From the NCBI GenBank assembly GCA_041617635.1, contig JBFJOO010000001.1, positions 62,001 through 126,000 on the forward strand: a stretch of 64,000 nt of DNA. The letters run 5' to 3'. The notes under the pieces are model-generated. The model saw nothing but the letters and a program-made list of their open reading frames with translations. It was not told the DNA's origin and did no database searches. Below are positions 46,009 to 54,733 of this stretch, in pieces. A program made the translations under genes and the position numbers. Positions within the stretch are counted from its first letter, which is position 1. Every line of letters begins with the position of its first letter. This stretch comes from JAABRB01 sp041617635. Lineage in GTDB: Bacteria > Pseudomonadota > Gammaproteobacteria > Burkholderiales > SG8-39.

Positions 46009-47019
46009 ATGACATTCATTCGCATTTTGCAGGGCGTTCTGCTGACGGCCGCGCTGACGGTCGCCACGGGCGCGAACGCGCAGGAGGCCCGATCCTATGT
46101 CCTATCGACCGCCACCACCGGCGGAACGTATTACCCGGTAGGCGTTGCCGTCGCGACCCTCATCAAGGTCAAGCTGCAGCCGACGCTCAAGCTCGACATG
46201 AGTGCGATCAGCTCGGCCGGATCGGGGGAGAACGTGAAGCTCATGCGCGAGAAGCAGGCGCAGTTCGCGATTCTGCAGGGGCTTTTCGGCATGTACGCCA
46301 AGCAGGGAACCGGAGCGCTCAAGGCCGACGGCCCGCAGGGCAATATCCGCTCGATCACGATGCTCTGGCCGAACGTCGAGCATTTCATGGTCTCCGCGGA
46401 CGCCGCCAAGACGGGTACCGTGGACGATCTGAGGGGCCTGACGGGCAAGAAGTTCTCGATCGGGGCGCGCAACTCGGGCACCGAGCATTCGAACCGGTTC
46501 CTGCTGGGCAACCTCGGGATCGATCCGGAGAAGATGGATCTCGTGTACCAGGGCTACGGTCCGAGCATCGATGCCATGCAGAACGGGACGATCCTGGGCA
46601 CGAACCCGACTGGCGGCCCGCCCGTCTCGGTCGTGACGCGCGCTTTCGCGCAGATGGGCGACAAGGTCAGGTTGCTCGAGTTCACGCCCGAGCAGGCCGC
46701 CAAGGCGGACGGCGGCAACGACCTCTTCTACCCGTACGTGCTGCCCGCCAACACCTATCCGGGGCAGACCAAGGAATTCAGGACCGTCGCGCAGCCGAAC
46801 TTCCTTGCGGTCAACGCCGACGTGCCCGCCGAGGACGTGTACCTCGTCACGAAGACGATCTATGAGAATCTGCCGTTCCTGAACAACATCCATGCAGCGA
46901 CGAAAGAGATGTCGCTCAAGTCCGCGATCAGCGGGCTGCCGCTGCCGTTGCATCCGGGCGCGGCCAAGTACTACAAGGAAGTCGGGATCACCATCCCCGA
47001 TCGCCTGATGGCGAAGTGA
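46009..47019 (+). CDS. TAXI-family TRAP transporter solute-binding protein
   Basis: 336 aa. A Sec signal peptide (LQGVLLTAALTVATGANAQ, cleavage about residue 25) precedes LSTATTGGTYYPVGVAVATL, the TAXI-family N-terminal signature. SIGARNSGTEHSNRFLLG near 152 and PNPTGGPP-like loops are consistent with the fold. It binds a carboxylate or amino acid in the periplasm. The ATG at 46009 has a GGAGGAAAG upstream. It precedes the fused TRAP permease by 61 nt and is expressed with it. The ligand is unknown. Confidence 0.92.
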   Translation: MTFIRILQGVLLTAALTVATGANAQEARSYVLSTATTGGTYYPVGVAVATLIKVKLQPTLKLDMSAISSAGSGENVKLMREKQAQFAILQGLFGMYAKQGTGALKADGPQGNIRSITMLWPNVEHFMVSADAAKTGTVDDLRGLTGKKFSIGARNSGTEHSNRFLLGNLGIDPEKMDLVYQGYGPSIDAMQNGTILGTNPTGGPPVSVVTRAFAQMGDKVRLLEFTPEQAAKADGGNDLFYPYVLPANTYPGQTKEFRTVAQPNFLAVNADVPAEDVYLVTKTIYENLPFLNNIHAATKEMSLKSAISGLPLPLHPGAAKYYKEVGITIPDRLMAK

Positions 47020-47080
47020 CCGTGGCGTGGCGGCGGCCTGCCGCCGCCACGCATCTCGTACATTTTTTAGGGCAAGGCGA

Positions 47081-49252
47081 ATGAGCGCCGAGGGCACCGC
47101 GCGACCTGACGCGGCGACGCCCGAGCCGGCTGTCCCGCGCGACCCGGAGGACCCGTCCGGCGGGCGGAGCGCAGCGAGCCTGCCGGGTCGGGCGGCATTC
47201 TGGCTCGGCGTCGGGCTCGCGCTCCTGCACATCTACTTCAACACGCTCGGAACGATGTCCGAACTGCGCGTGTCGGCCGTGCACTTCGGCGGTTTCGGCT
47301 TGATGTGCGCCCTGCTCTACCCGGCATGGCATGCGAAGACCCGCGCCGGCCAGCGCCTGGCGCTCGGCCTCGATCTCGCGATCGGCGCCGCGGCGCTCTC
47401 CTGCGTCGCCTATCTCTTTCTCGGCGAGGAGAGCTTTGCGGATCGCAACGCGAGCTTCCTCTGGTACGAATGGATCTTCACCGGCATCGCGGTCGTGCTC
47501 GCCATCGAGTTCACCCGCCGCACGACCGGCTGGATCATCCCGGGCATCATTCTCACGGCGTTCACGTACGTCGTCTGGTGGGGCCAGTACGTGCCGGGAA
47601 TGCTCACCTTCCCGGGCTTGTCGCTCGAGATCACGCTCTATCGAAGCTTCTACAGCGACGACGGCATGCTCGGCATGATCGCGACCATCTCCGCGACCTT
47701 CGTGGTCATGTTCATTCTGTTCGGCGCGTTTCTCACGCGTTCCGGTGCGGGTGACTTCATCGTCGATTTCGCGCGCGCCGTCGCCGGCCGGATGATCGGC
47801 GGACCGGGGTTCGTCGCGGTCATCGGCTCGGCGCTCATGGGCACCATCTCCGGCTCGTCGGTCGCCAACACGGTTTCGACCGGCGTGATCACCATCCCGC
47901 TGATGAAGCGCGCGGGCTTTCCCGCGCGCTTCGCGGCCGGCGTTGAAGCCGCGGCATCGACCGGCGGCCAGCTCATGCCACCCATCATGGGCGCCGGCGC
48001 CTTCGTGATGGCGAGCTACACCCAGATCTCCTATCTCACGATCGCCGCCGTGTCCGTGCTGCCCGCGATCCTCTACTTCGTCTCGGTCGCCTGCTACGTG
48101 CGCATCCAGGCGAAGCGGCTCGGCCTCACCACCACGACGGACGAGGACACGCCCACCATCGGCCAGGTCATGAAGCGCGGGGGACTCCTCTTCTTCCTGC
48201 CGATCAGCGTGCTGGTCGGATTGCTGATCTACGGCTTCACCCCGACCTATTGCGCGGGCGCGGCGATCGTGGCGGTGGTCGTCGCGTCCTGGGTGGCGCC
48301 GGGTCGGCGCGGCATGGGGCCACGCGAGGTTATCGAAGCCCTTGCCCTCGGTGCGCGAAACATGGTGGTCACGGCGACGCTGCTCATCGCGATCGGCCTC
48401 GTGGTGCTCACGGTCGCGACGACCGGGCTGGGCAATACCTTCTCCCTGATGATCAGCCAGTGGGCGGACGGCAGCCTGATGATCGCCCTCGTGCTCATCG
48501 CCCTCGCCTCGCTCGTGCTCGGCATGGGATTGCCGGTGACGGCCTCCTACATCGTGCTCGCGACCCTGTCGGCGCCGGCGCTTGCCGGAATGATCACGCA
48601 GCAGGAGCTCGTGAACGCGTTCATGGCGGGCAACGTCCCGGATTCGGCCAAGGCCGTGCTGATGCTCGTCGCGCCCGACAAGGTGGCCGCGATCGGCCAG
48701 CCGATGTCGTTCGACACCGCCTCCGCGCTGACAGCCGCGATTCCGCAGGAAATGCGCTCGATGGTCGTCGAGCAGACGCTGAGCGCGGCGCAGCTCACGG
48801 GCGCGCTCCTCGCCGCGCACATGATCATCTTCTGGCTCTCGCAGGATTCGAGCGTGACGCCCCCCGTCTGCCTCACCGCATTCGCGGCAGCGGCCATTGC
48901 GAGATCTCCGCCGATGGCGACCGGATTCACGTCGTGGCGGCTCGCGAAGGGTCTGTACATCGTGCCCCTGCTATTCGCCTACACGCCGTTCCTCAACGCC
49001 GATCTCTGGACCGACTTCCAGATCGCTTTCTTCGCCGCGTTCGGCATCTACGCGCTCGCCGCAGCCTCCGAGCTCTGGATGGAAGCGCGCCTGCCGATCC
49101 CGGTCGCGGTCCTGCTCGCGGGAACGGGCGTGGCGCTGCTTTGGCCGACTTCGATGTTGATCAACTTCGCAGGACTCGCGATCTTCCTCGCGATCTTCGC
49201 CCACAACCTCTGGCAGGATCGCCGCACGAAACGGATCGCCGTCCAAGTATAG
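47081..49252 (+). CDS. TRAP transporter permease, fused 4TM/12TM (DctQM-type)
   Basis: 723 aa with about 15-17 hydrophobic segments. It begins with a hydrophilic, proline-rich 40-residue tail, then a small-subunit-like four-helix region, then the large DctM-like subunit: GTISGSSVANTVSTGVITIP near residue 260 and PVTASYIVLATLSAPAL near 487 are family motifs. It pairs with the TAXI binding protein just upstream to import a solute with the sodium or proton gradient. The ATG at 47081 follows GGCAAGGCGA; an in-frame upstream start reads into non-homologous sequence. Confidence 0.93.
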   Translation: MSAEGTARPDAATPEPAVPRDPEDPSGGRSAASLPGRAAFWLGVGLALLHIYFNTLGTMSELRVSAVHFGGFGLMCALLYPAWHAKTRAGQRLALGLDLAIGAAALSCVAYLFLGEESFADRNASFLWYEWIFTGIAVVLAIEFTRRTTGWIIPGIILTAFTYVVWWGQYVPGMLTFPGLSLEITLYRSFYSDDGMLGMIATISATFVVMFILFGAFLTRSGAGDFIVDFARAVAGRMIGGPGFVAVIGSALMGTISGSSVANTVSTGVITIPLMKRAGFPARFAAGVEAAASTGGQLMPPIMGAGAFVMASYTQISYLTIAAVSVLPAILYFVSVACYVRIQAKRLGLTTTTDEDTPTIGQVMKRGGLLFFLPISVLVGLLIYGFTPTYCAGAAIVAVVVASWVAPGRRGMGPREVIEALALGARNMVVTATLLIAIGLVVLTVATTGLGNTFSLMISQWADGSLMIALVLIALASLVLGMGLPVTASYIVLATLSAPALAGMITQQELVNAFMAGNVPDSAKAVLMLVAPDKVAAIGQPMSFDTASALTAAIPQEMRSMVVEQTLSAAQLTGALLAAHMIIFWLSQDSSVTPPVCLTAFAAAAIARSPPMATGFTSWRLAKGLYIVPLLFAYTPFLNADLWTDFQIAFFAAFGIYALAAASELWMEARLPIPVAVLLAGTGVALLWPTSMLINFAGLAIFLAIFAHNLWQDRRTKRIAVQV

Positions 49253-49356
49253 GAAGAACGTCGTGCTTCGGTTGCGGGGGGGCGAGCCAGCCCTAGGCGC
49301 CGGCCGGGCATGGCCGCTGACCCGCCGAAGCTAAACGCTCGGCGCTCGGCGCTCGA

Positions 49357-50535
49357 TCAGGCGGGCAAGGATTGATCGGTCGCGGCGCGATAGTGAAGAT
49401 TCGCGTCCGACTCACGACCGATGCGGTCGAAGAGCCGCGCGAGCGCGAGATGGGTCGCGCGTGAGGAGGTCTGCGAGAGACTCGCCTCGAGATAGCTCTG
49501 GGCCTTGCCCCACAGCTCCTGGTGCAGGCACAGTTTCCCCAGCGCGAGCAGGAGAGAGGCGTCGTGCGGCCGGTCTTTCAGCCAGCGCTCGGCCTGCTCG
49601 ATGCGCTCGAGCGTGTTCTCGTCCTGGCAGTCGGCAAACAGCACCACGAGCTCGGGAGCCCACTCCCGGTTCAGCACGTCCGTGAGCGCGCGATGCGCCT
49701 GCTTGCACCCGCCGAGCGAGAGAAACTGCCGCGCGGCGGTCGCAGCCACGCGCGGCTCTCTGCGCTCGGCCGCGGGGAGGTTGCTCCAGAAGGCCTGCAG
49801 CGTTTCCAGATCCACCGCCTTCCGCTTGAGGGTTTCGACGGTGGCGGTGATGCGGAGCGTCTCCGCGGTCTCGGGCGATAGCGCGTCGCGCTTCGCGAGC
49901 AGGCGCACGATGCGCAGCACCTCTTCCCAGTGCTGCAACCCCTGCTCGGCCCGCATGAGCAGTCGCATCGTGGCGACCTGCTTGGGGCCCTTGGCATCGA
50001 GCTCGCGCAGGACGTCGCGCGCCTCTTCGAAGCGGCGCTCGTCGAGGAGCAGCTCCGCGCGCGTGGCAAGCCGCGCCTCGAGCGAATCGCCCGGCGCGCC
50101 GGTTGCCCGCTCGAGCCAGCGTTCGCGCTCTTCGCCATCGCGCATCTGATGGGCGGCGCGCGCCGCGGTAAGCGCGGCGAGGGCCGGCGCCTCGTCGAGA
50201 TCGTACGCGCGCCGAGCGAGCTTCTTCGATTTCGCATAGCGCCCTTCGAGCAGCGTCTGCATCGCGCCGCGCAATGCCTCCCGACCGCGCTTCTGCCGCC
50301 AGCGCTTACGCAGCTGAGAGACCTGCGCAGGCATGCGCAGCGTGTGGGATACCACGCGCAGCAATCCATGCAGGACGAGAAAGGCGAGAATGACTCCCGC
50401 GATGGCCAGCGTGAACGAGATCTCGACCCGGTAGGGCGGCGTCACGACCACGACGTAGCCGGCGTCGTGGCGCAGGAACATTGCGGCAGCCACGGCGAGC
50501 GCCGCGATGATGATGAACCAGAGAAGCAGCCGCAT
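49357..50535 (-). CDS. hemY: HemY-like tetratricopeptide membrane protein
   Basis: 392 aa. Two N-terminal transmembrane helices (about 2-20 and 40-62) flank a short loop, then a cytoplasmic-length TPR region rich in alanine and leucine (about 95-385), including RWLKDRPHDASLLLALGKLC. This matches the HemY N-terminal-domain family found after hemX in proteobacteria, with a role in coproporphyrin/heme-pathway organisation that is not well defined. It is last in the hemC-hemD-hemX-hemY run, 8 nt after hemX. Confidence 0.9.
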   Translation of the reverse strand: MRLLLWFIIIAALAVAAAMFLRHDAGYVVVVTPPYRVEISFTLAIAGVILAFLVLHGLLRVVSHTLRMPAQVSQLRKRWRQKRGREALRGAMQTLLEGRYAKSKKLARRAYDLDEAPALAALTAARAAHQMRDGEERERWLERATGAPGDSLEARLATRAELLLDERRFEEARDVLRELDAKGPKQVATMRLLMRAEQGLQHWEEVLRIVRLLAKRDALSPETAETLRITATVETLKRKAVDLETLQAFWSNLPAAERREPRVAATAARQFLSLGGCKQAHRALTDVLNREWAPELVVLFADCQDENTLERIEQAERWLKDRPHDASLLLALGKLCLHQELWGKAQSYLEASLSQTSSRATHLALARLFDRIGRESDANLHYRAATDQSLPA

Positions 50536-50543
50536 CGGATGTC

Positions 50544-51671
50544 TTAGCTACTCTCACGCGGTTGGCGGAGCCGGCGTGCCATGTTGAGGCTCTCGGTGAG
50601 GCTCGGCAGCTCGACTTGCAGGGCGGCGCCGTCGAGCTGCGTCAGCGTCTCGGCGGCACCGGTCACCGACTTGACGCGGGGATCGAAGTACCGGTCGATC
50701 CACTCGCGCGCCTGCTTGATGTCGCTCCGAAACAGCGCTTCGTTGCGCTGGAGCAGCGCGACCCGCGCATGCAGCAGTCGAAGCTTCAGATTCTCCCGCA
50801 GGAAATACGCCTGCTCGGGCGCCAGCAGCCGCGGATCGTTGACGTCGACCCGTTGGATCCGCACCAGACCCTTGACCTCGCCCCAGGCCGATGCGGCGAG
50901 CCGCTCCCACCAGCGGCCGGAGAGGGCGGCGGGCGACGGCTCGGGAACAGTTTTCTTCTCCTCGCTGCGCAACGGCAGCGCATCGACCGATTCGATCACG
51001 TCATCCAGGCGCAGCGTGAGCCCGGCGACGTCCAGATTCGGCGCGGCCTTGAGCCGCTCGATGTCGCGCTGGATCAGCTTGCGAAGCGCGCCGAGCTCGA
51101 CCCGGTCGGCGCGTGCGAGCCGCGCATCGATCTCCTGCAACGCGGCCAGCGCGCTCGAGACGTTGCCTGCGAGGTGCAGCTGCTGGGCGGCGATCTGCAG
51201 GGTCTGCTCGACCTCGGAGAGCGTCCATTCGTCCCGGCCCCGCGAGAGCTCCTGGTACAAGGCCTCCAGCGCGACCTCCCGGCTGCGACTCTCGTTCTGC
51301 TTGGCTTCGATTGCGCCGATCTTCCCCGCCAGCTCGCGCGAGGACTCGCGCAGTTCCCGCGTCGCCTCCAGCGATCGGCGCGCGTCGGTGCTCGACTCGC
51401 TCGCCCGCGCGGCCGCGTCGTCGCGGAGCTGGCTGAGCCGGACGCGCGTGTCATACCACTCGAAGGCGAGCAGGCCGAAAATGGCCAGCACCGCGAGCCA
51501 CAGCAACGCGGTGCCCGCCCGACGCGGCGCGGGCGCGGGCGCAGGCGCGGCCTTCGGCGCGACGCTTTCCGGCTTGGCAGCCGATTCCTCCGGCTGCGCC
51601 TCAGCTTGGCCTTCGGTAGGGCTCGCTTGCGGCGCAGGTTCGTTCGGGTCGGGTTTCGTAGGTTCGGTCAT
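50544..51671 (-). CDS. hemX: HemX-like uroporphyrinogen-III C-methyltransferase-family membrane protein
   Basis: 375 aa. The start is the ATG at 51671. A proline/alanine/glutamate-rich cytoplasmic N terminus (about 1-50) precedes one transmembrane helix (AGTALLWLAVLAIFGLLAFE, about 52-71). A coiled coil (75-140) and a helical domain follow, with RGRDEWTLSEVEQTLQIAAQ near residue 142, a hallmark of the HemX family. Despite the family name it has no visible SAM-binding domain. It lies 10 nt downstream of hemD and is cotranscribed with it; its exact role is not established. Confidence 0.9.
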   Translation of the reverse strand: MTEPTKPDPNEPAPQASPTEGQAEAQPEESAAKPESVAPKAAPAPAPAPRRAGTALLWLAVLAIFGLLAFEWYDTRVRLSQLRDDAAARASESSTDARRSLEATRELRESSRELAGKIGAIEAKQNESRSREVALEALYQELSRGRDEWTLSEVEQTLQIAAQQLHLAGNVSSALAALQEIDARLARADRVELGALRKLIQRDIERLKAAPNLDVAGLTLRLDDVIESVDALPLRSEEKKTVPEPSPAALSGRWWERLAASAWGEVKGLVRIQRVDVNDPRLLAPEQAYFLRENLKLRLLHARVALLQRNEALFRSDIKQAREWIDRYFDPRVKSVTGAAETLTQLDGAALQVELPSLTESLNMARRLRQPRESS

Positions 51672-51681
51672 ATCGTTTTGA

Positions 51682-52464
51682 TCAGCGATCCTCGTGCACT
51701 TTACCAAAAAAAGCCTTCAAGCCCTCGACCAGCCCCTCGTCCCCCGGGCCGGTTTCTTTCACCTGCTCCATGCCGAGGGCGCGCGCGCTCGCGGCGATCC
51801 GCGCGTGCGGAACGAACGTCGGCGTGCGGCGCAGCCACTGCTGACCGAGCTTGCCGACCATATCGTAGAGATTGTGCAGGCCTTCGCTCGATGTCACGGT
51901 GACGCCGTCCAGCTCGCCTCGCGCCCACAGCTTGAGGAGCGGCGCGACGTCCGCATCCGGACGCACCCGTCGATAGCATTCCGCGTATTCCACTGCCGCG
52001 CCGCGGGCCGTCAGCGAGTCGCCCAGGAACTCGCGCCCGCCGTCGCCGCGGAAGATCACCACGCGCTTGCCGGATGGATCGGCGAGCGGGGCGAGTTCGA
52101 GCAGCGCCTCGCTGTCGAAGCGTCCGGTCGGGGCGACGATGTCGGTGAACCCGAAGCGCCGGAGCGCCTTCTCGCTTCCCTTGCCGATCGTGGCCACGCG
52201 GACGTGCCGGGGCCAGGCGCGGCGCGACTGCACCAGGTTCATCGCCTTGGCCACGGCGTTCGCGCTGATGAATACCGCCACGTCGAAGTCGTCCAGCCGG
52301 TCGACGAGCGCGGCGAGCGGCTTGACGTCGGTGACGTCCCGGATCTCGATGACCGGAAACACGATGGGCGTGCCGGCAGCGGCGCGGATCAGGTCCGCCA
52401 GCGTCTCGACCTGTCCCGCCGGACGCGTGATCACGATACGCCGACCGGCCAGGTCGCCGCTCAC
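51682..52464 (-). CDS. hemD: Uroporphyrinogen-III synthase
   Basis: 260 aa. It starts at a GTG (52464) overlapping the hemC stop as GTGA. The sequence follows the weakly conserved HemD fold: RRIVITRPAGQVETLADLIR at the N terminus, DVAVFISANAVAKAMNLVQ near 78, RVATIGKGSEKALRRFGF near 105, a Tyr in AAVEYAECYRRVRP near 168 and VTVTSSEGLHNLYDMVG near 196. It closes hydroxymethylbilane to uroporphyrinogen III with inversion of ring D. It couples directly to HemC, the preceding enzyme. Confidence 0.93.
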   Translation of the reverse strand: MSGDLAGRRIVITRPAGQVETLADLIRAAAGTPIVFPVIEIRDVTDVKPLAALVDRLDDFDVAVFISANAVAKAMNLVQSRRAWPRHVRVATIGKGSEKALRRFGFTDIVAPTGRFDSEALLELAPLADPSGKRVVIFRGDGGREFLGDSLTARGAAVEYAECYRRVRPDADVAPLLKLWARGELDGVTVTSSEGLHNLYDMVGKLGQQWLRRTPTFVPHARIAASARALGMEQVKETGPGDEGLVEGLKAFFGKVHEDR

Positions 52465-53384
52465 GACTCGAGCCTGGCGAGAATGTCGTCCGCGCCCCGG
52501 CTGCGCAGCAGCGCCGCGAGCTCGCTCCCCGCGCGCTCGGGCTCCGCAATCGCGGCGCGAACCTCGCCGCGCGCGACCTGCTTGCCGTCCGGGCTCGCCA
52601 CGAGCCCCCGCAGCCAAAGGGTATCGCCGTCGATCACGGCAAACGCTGCGAGCGGCACCTGGCAGCTCCCGGCAAGCGACCGGCTCACCATGCGTTCGGA
52701 GCGCACACACGCGCTGGTTGCCGGGTCGTTCAGCGGGGCCAGCAACCCGGCGAGGTCCTGCCGGTCGGCGCGACACTCGATCGCGAGCGCGCCCTGCCCC
52801 GCGGCCGGCAGGCTGTCCGCGGGATCGAGCATCGCGCGAATCCGCCCGGCGAGTCCGAGCCGCGTCAATCCGGCGACCGCGAGCACGATCGCGTCGTACT
52901 CGCCGCGGTCGAGCTTGGCGAGCCGCGTGTCGACGTTGCCGCGCAGGGGCCGGATCTCCAGCGCCGGAAACCGCGCACGGAGCTGCGCTTCGCGCCGCAG
53001 GCTGGAGGTGCCGACCACCGCGCCGGCGGGCAGGTCGTCGATCCGTGCATGGCGGTTGGAGACGAACGCGTCGCGCGGATCCTCGCGGGGCAGTATGGCG
53101 GCGAGCCGGAATCCCTCGGCGAGATCCATCGGCACGTCCTTCGCGGAGTGCACGGCGAGGTCCGCGCGGCCCGCGGCCATCGCAACCTCGAGCTCCTTCA
53201 CGAACAGGCCCTTTCCGCCGATCTTCGCGAGCGTGACATCGAGCACCCGGTCGCCCTGCGTGGTCATGCCGAGAATCTCGACCCGCGTTGCCGGATATAA
53301 TCCCTCGAGCGCTGCGCGCACGTGCTCCGCCTGCCAAAGCGCCAGCCGGCTCTCGCGCGAAGCGATAACCAGACGCGAGTTCAC
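52461..53384 (-). CDS. hemC: Hydroxymethylbilane synthase (porphobilinogen deaminase)
   Basis: 307 aa. The family is clear from VIASRESRLALWQAEHVRA, TTQGDRVLDVTLAKIGGKG near residue 41, ADLAVHSAKDVPMD near 74 and the cofactor-attachment SLAGSCQVPLAAFAV near 234, whose Cys carries the dipyrromethane. It joins four porphobilinogens into hydroxymethylbilane. The start is a GTG at 53384; the divergent thioredoxin-fold gene starts about 30 nt away, so their promoters overlap. Confidence 0.95.
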   Translation of the reverse strand: MNSRLVIASRESRLALWQAEHVRAALEGLYPATRVEILGMTTQGDRVLDVTLAKIGGKGLFVKELEVAMAAGRADLAVHSAKDVPMDLAEGFRLAAILPREDPRDAFVSNRHARIDDLPAGAVVGTSSLRREAQLRARFPALEIRPLRGNVDTRLAKLDRGEYDAIVLAVAGLTRLGLAGRIRAMLDPADSLPAAGQGALAIECRADRQDLAGLLAPLNDPATSACVRSERMVSRSLAGSCQVPLAAFAVIDGDTLWLRGLVASPDGKQVARGEVRAAIAEPERAGSELAALLRSRGADDILARLES

Positions 53385-53414
53385 GGGGTTCCGGAGATGA
53401 GGGAAAGAGGGCCG

Positions 53415-53906
53415 ATGGGTAAGGGTAGACAGCGCATTGCGACGCTGCGTGCCGCGATTTTAGCATGCGCGATCGGCCTCTCCGCCGCGGCGCACGCGGC
53501 GTCCGGCATTTCCCACGCGCGCGACTTTTCCGCGGACGGCCGCGCGGCGGGCGAGACGCGGCGCGTCATCGTCGTCCTCTTCTCGGCGAGCGGATGCCCA
53601 TGGTGCCACCGGGTGCGCGCGGAGTACCTGTTGCCCCTGCTCGCGAACCCCGCCGACGCTGCGCGCATCATCGTGCGCGAGGTCGATATCGACGCGCGCG
53701 CCGCGCTCGCCGATTTTTCGGGGGCCGTCACGACTCATGCGGCGTTTGCGGGCCGGCACGAGGTGCGCTTCGTGCCGACGGTGCTGGTGCTGGGCCCGGA
53801 CGGCGAGCGGCTGGCCGCCCCGTTGGTCGGTTTCGGAACCGCCGACTATTACGGGTACTACCTCGACGGGCGCATCGACGCCGGTCTCGCGAAGCTGCGT
53901 CGGTAG
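53415..53906 (+). CDS. Exported thioredoxin-fold protein (SoxW/DsbD-gamma-like)
   Basis: 163 aa from the ATG at 53415, with AAGAGGG upstream; another ATG lies six codons earlier. A signal peptide (TLRAAILACAIGLSAAAHA) is followed by a thioredoxin fold with the active site CPWCH near residue 62 and a cis-Pro strand VRFVPTVLVLGPDGERL near 119. It probably acts as a periplasmic thiol reductant or heme-linked redoxin. It is inserted between algR and hemC and transcribed against both, which interrupts the usual order. The partner is unknown. Confidence 0.85.
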   Translation: MGKGRQRIATLRAAILACAIGLSAAAHAASGISHARDFSADGRAAGETRRVIVVLFSASGCPWCHRVRAEYLLPLLANPADAARIIVREVDIDARAALADFSGAVTTHAAFAGRHEVRFVPTVLVLGPDGERLAAPLVGFGTADYYGYYLDGRIDAGLAKLRR

Positions 53907-53966
53907 GAAAGGTCCGCAAAGGGCCGTCATTCCCGCGAACGCGGGGATGACTCGGGGCCTTTCCTA
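53904..53966. terminator. Bidirectional terminator between convergent genes, with ERIC-like half-element
   Basis: TAGGAAAGG (53904-53912) pairs with CCTTTCCTA (53958-53966), enclosing a second hairpin GTCATTCCCGCG/CGCGGGGATGAC (53926-53951). It sits exactly between the ends of the thioredoxin-fold gene (+) and algR (-), so it can stop transcription from both sides. The inner hairpin is the same motif as the ERIC-like repeats elsewhere. Confidence 0.6.
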
Positions 53967-53971
53967 GCCCG

Positions 53972-54733
53972 TCATCCTTTGAGAATCGCCTTCACCGCCG
54001 GCCACTGGCGCCGGCTGACGGGGAGCTTCTCGGCAGTGCCCTCGAGGATGACCGCCCATCCGGCGCCTTCGCCGTCCTCGTCGGTGACGCGCTCGATGCC
54101 ACGCAGCGCGCGCAGCGCGACCAGACAGGATCGGTGCACGCGCACGAACGTGGTGCCGAACTCGCTTTCGAGCGCCGTGAGCGACTCCTCGAGCAGGTGC
54201 TCGCGATCCCGCGTGCGAATGGTGACGTACTTCAGCTCGGCGCGCAGATAGAGGATTTCCGCGACCGGGACGAGCGTGATCCGGCCGCGCTCGGACACCG
54301 AGAGGTAACGCCGCGGCGCCTGTGCCGCCTTCTCGAGCGCGGCGCGCTTCACGGCCCCGGAGGCGGCGGCCTTGCCCAGCGCCGCGGCGAGGCGCGCCGC
54401 GCGCACCGGCTTCAACAGATAGTCGAGCGCATTCACCTCGAACGCCTCGATCGCATACTGGTCGTGGGCGGTGACGAACACCACGGCCGGCGCCTTTTCC
54501 AGCGTAGTGAGGTGCCGCGCGAACTCCAGTCCGCTCATCTGCGGCATCTGGATGTCCACCAGCGCGACGTCCGCGGGGTGCTCGGCGAGCAACGCGAGGC
54601 CCTCATGAGCGTTCGCCGCCTCGCCGGTGACGACGTTCGGAAGATCGGCCTGCAAATCGCCGAGCAGCGCGCGCATCCGCGTGCGCGCCGGCGCCTCGTC
54701 ATCGACCAGGAAGATGCGGAGCGGCGCGGTCAT
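53972..54733 (-). CDS. algR: LytTR-family response regulator (AlgR-type)
   Basis: 253 aa. A CheY-like receiver domain (about 5-120) has the acidic pocket LVDDEAPARTRM, phospho-acceptor Asp in VALVDIQMPQMSGLEFA near residue 60, and TAHDQYAIEAFEVNALDYLL near 91 ending at the conserved Lys. The C-terminal LytTR DNA-binding domain (about 145-250) includes RVHRSCLVALRALRGIERV. It overlaps the sensor kinase gene by 4 nt (54730-54733). The AlgZ-AlgR pair upstream of hemC and divergent from argH is the classic proteobacterial arrangement. Targets are unknown here. Confidence 0.92.
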   Translation of the reverse strand: MTAPLRIFLVDDEAPARTRMRALLGDLQADLPNVVTGEAANAHEGLALLAEHPADVALVDIQMPQMSGLEFARHLTTLEKAPAVVFVTAHDQYAIEAFEVNALDYLLKPVRAARLAAALGKAAASGAVKRAALEKAAQAPRRYLSVSERGRITLVPVAEILYLRAELKYVTIRTRDREHLLEESLTALESEFGTTFVRVHRSCLVALRALRGIERVTDEDGEGAGWAVILEGTAEKLPVSRRQWPAVKAILKG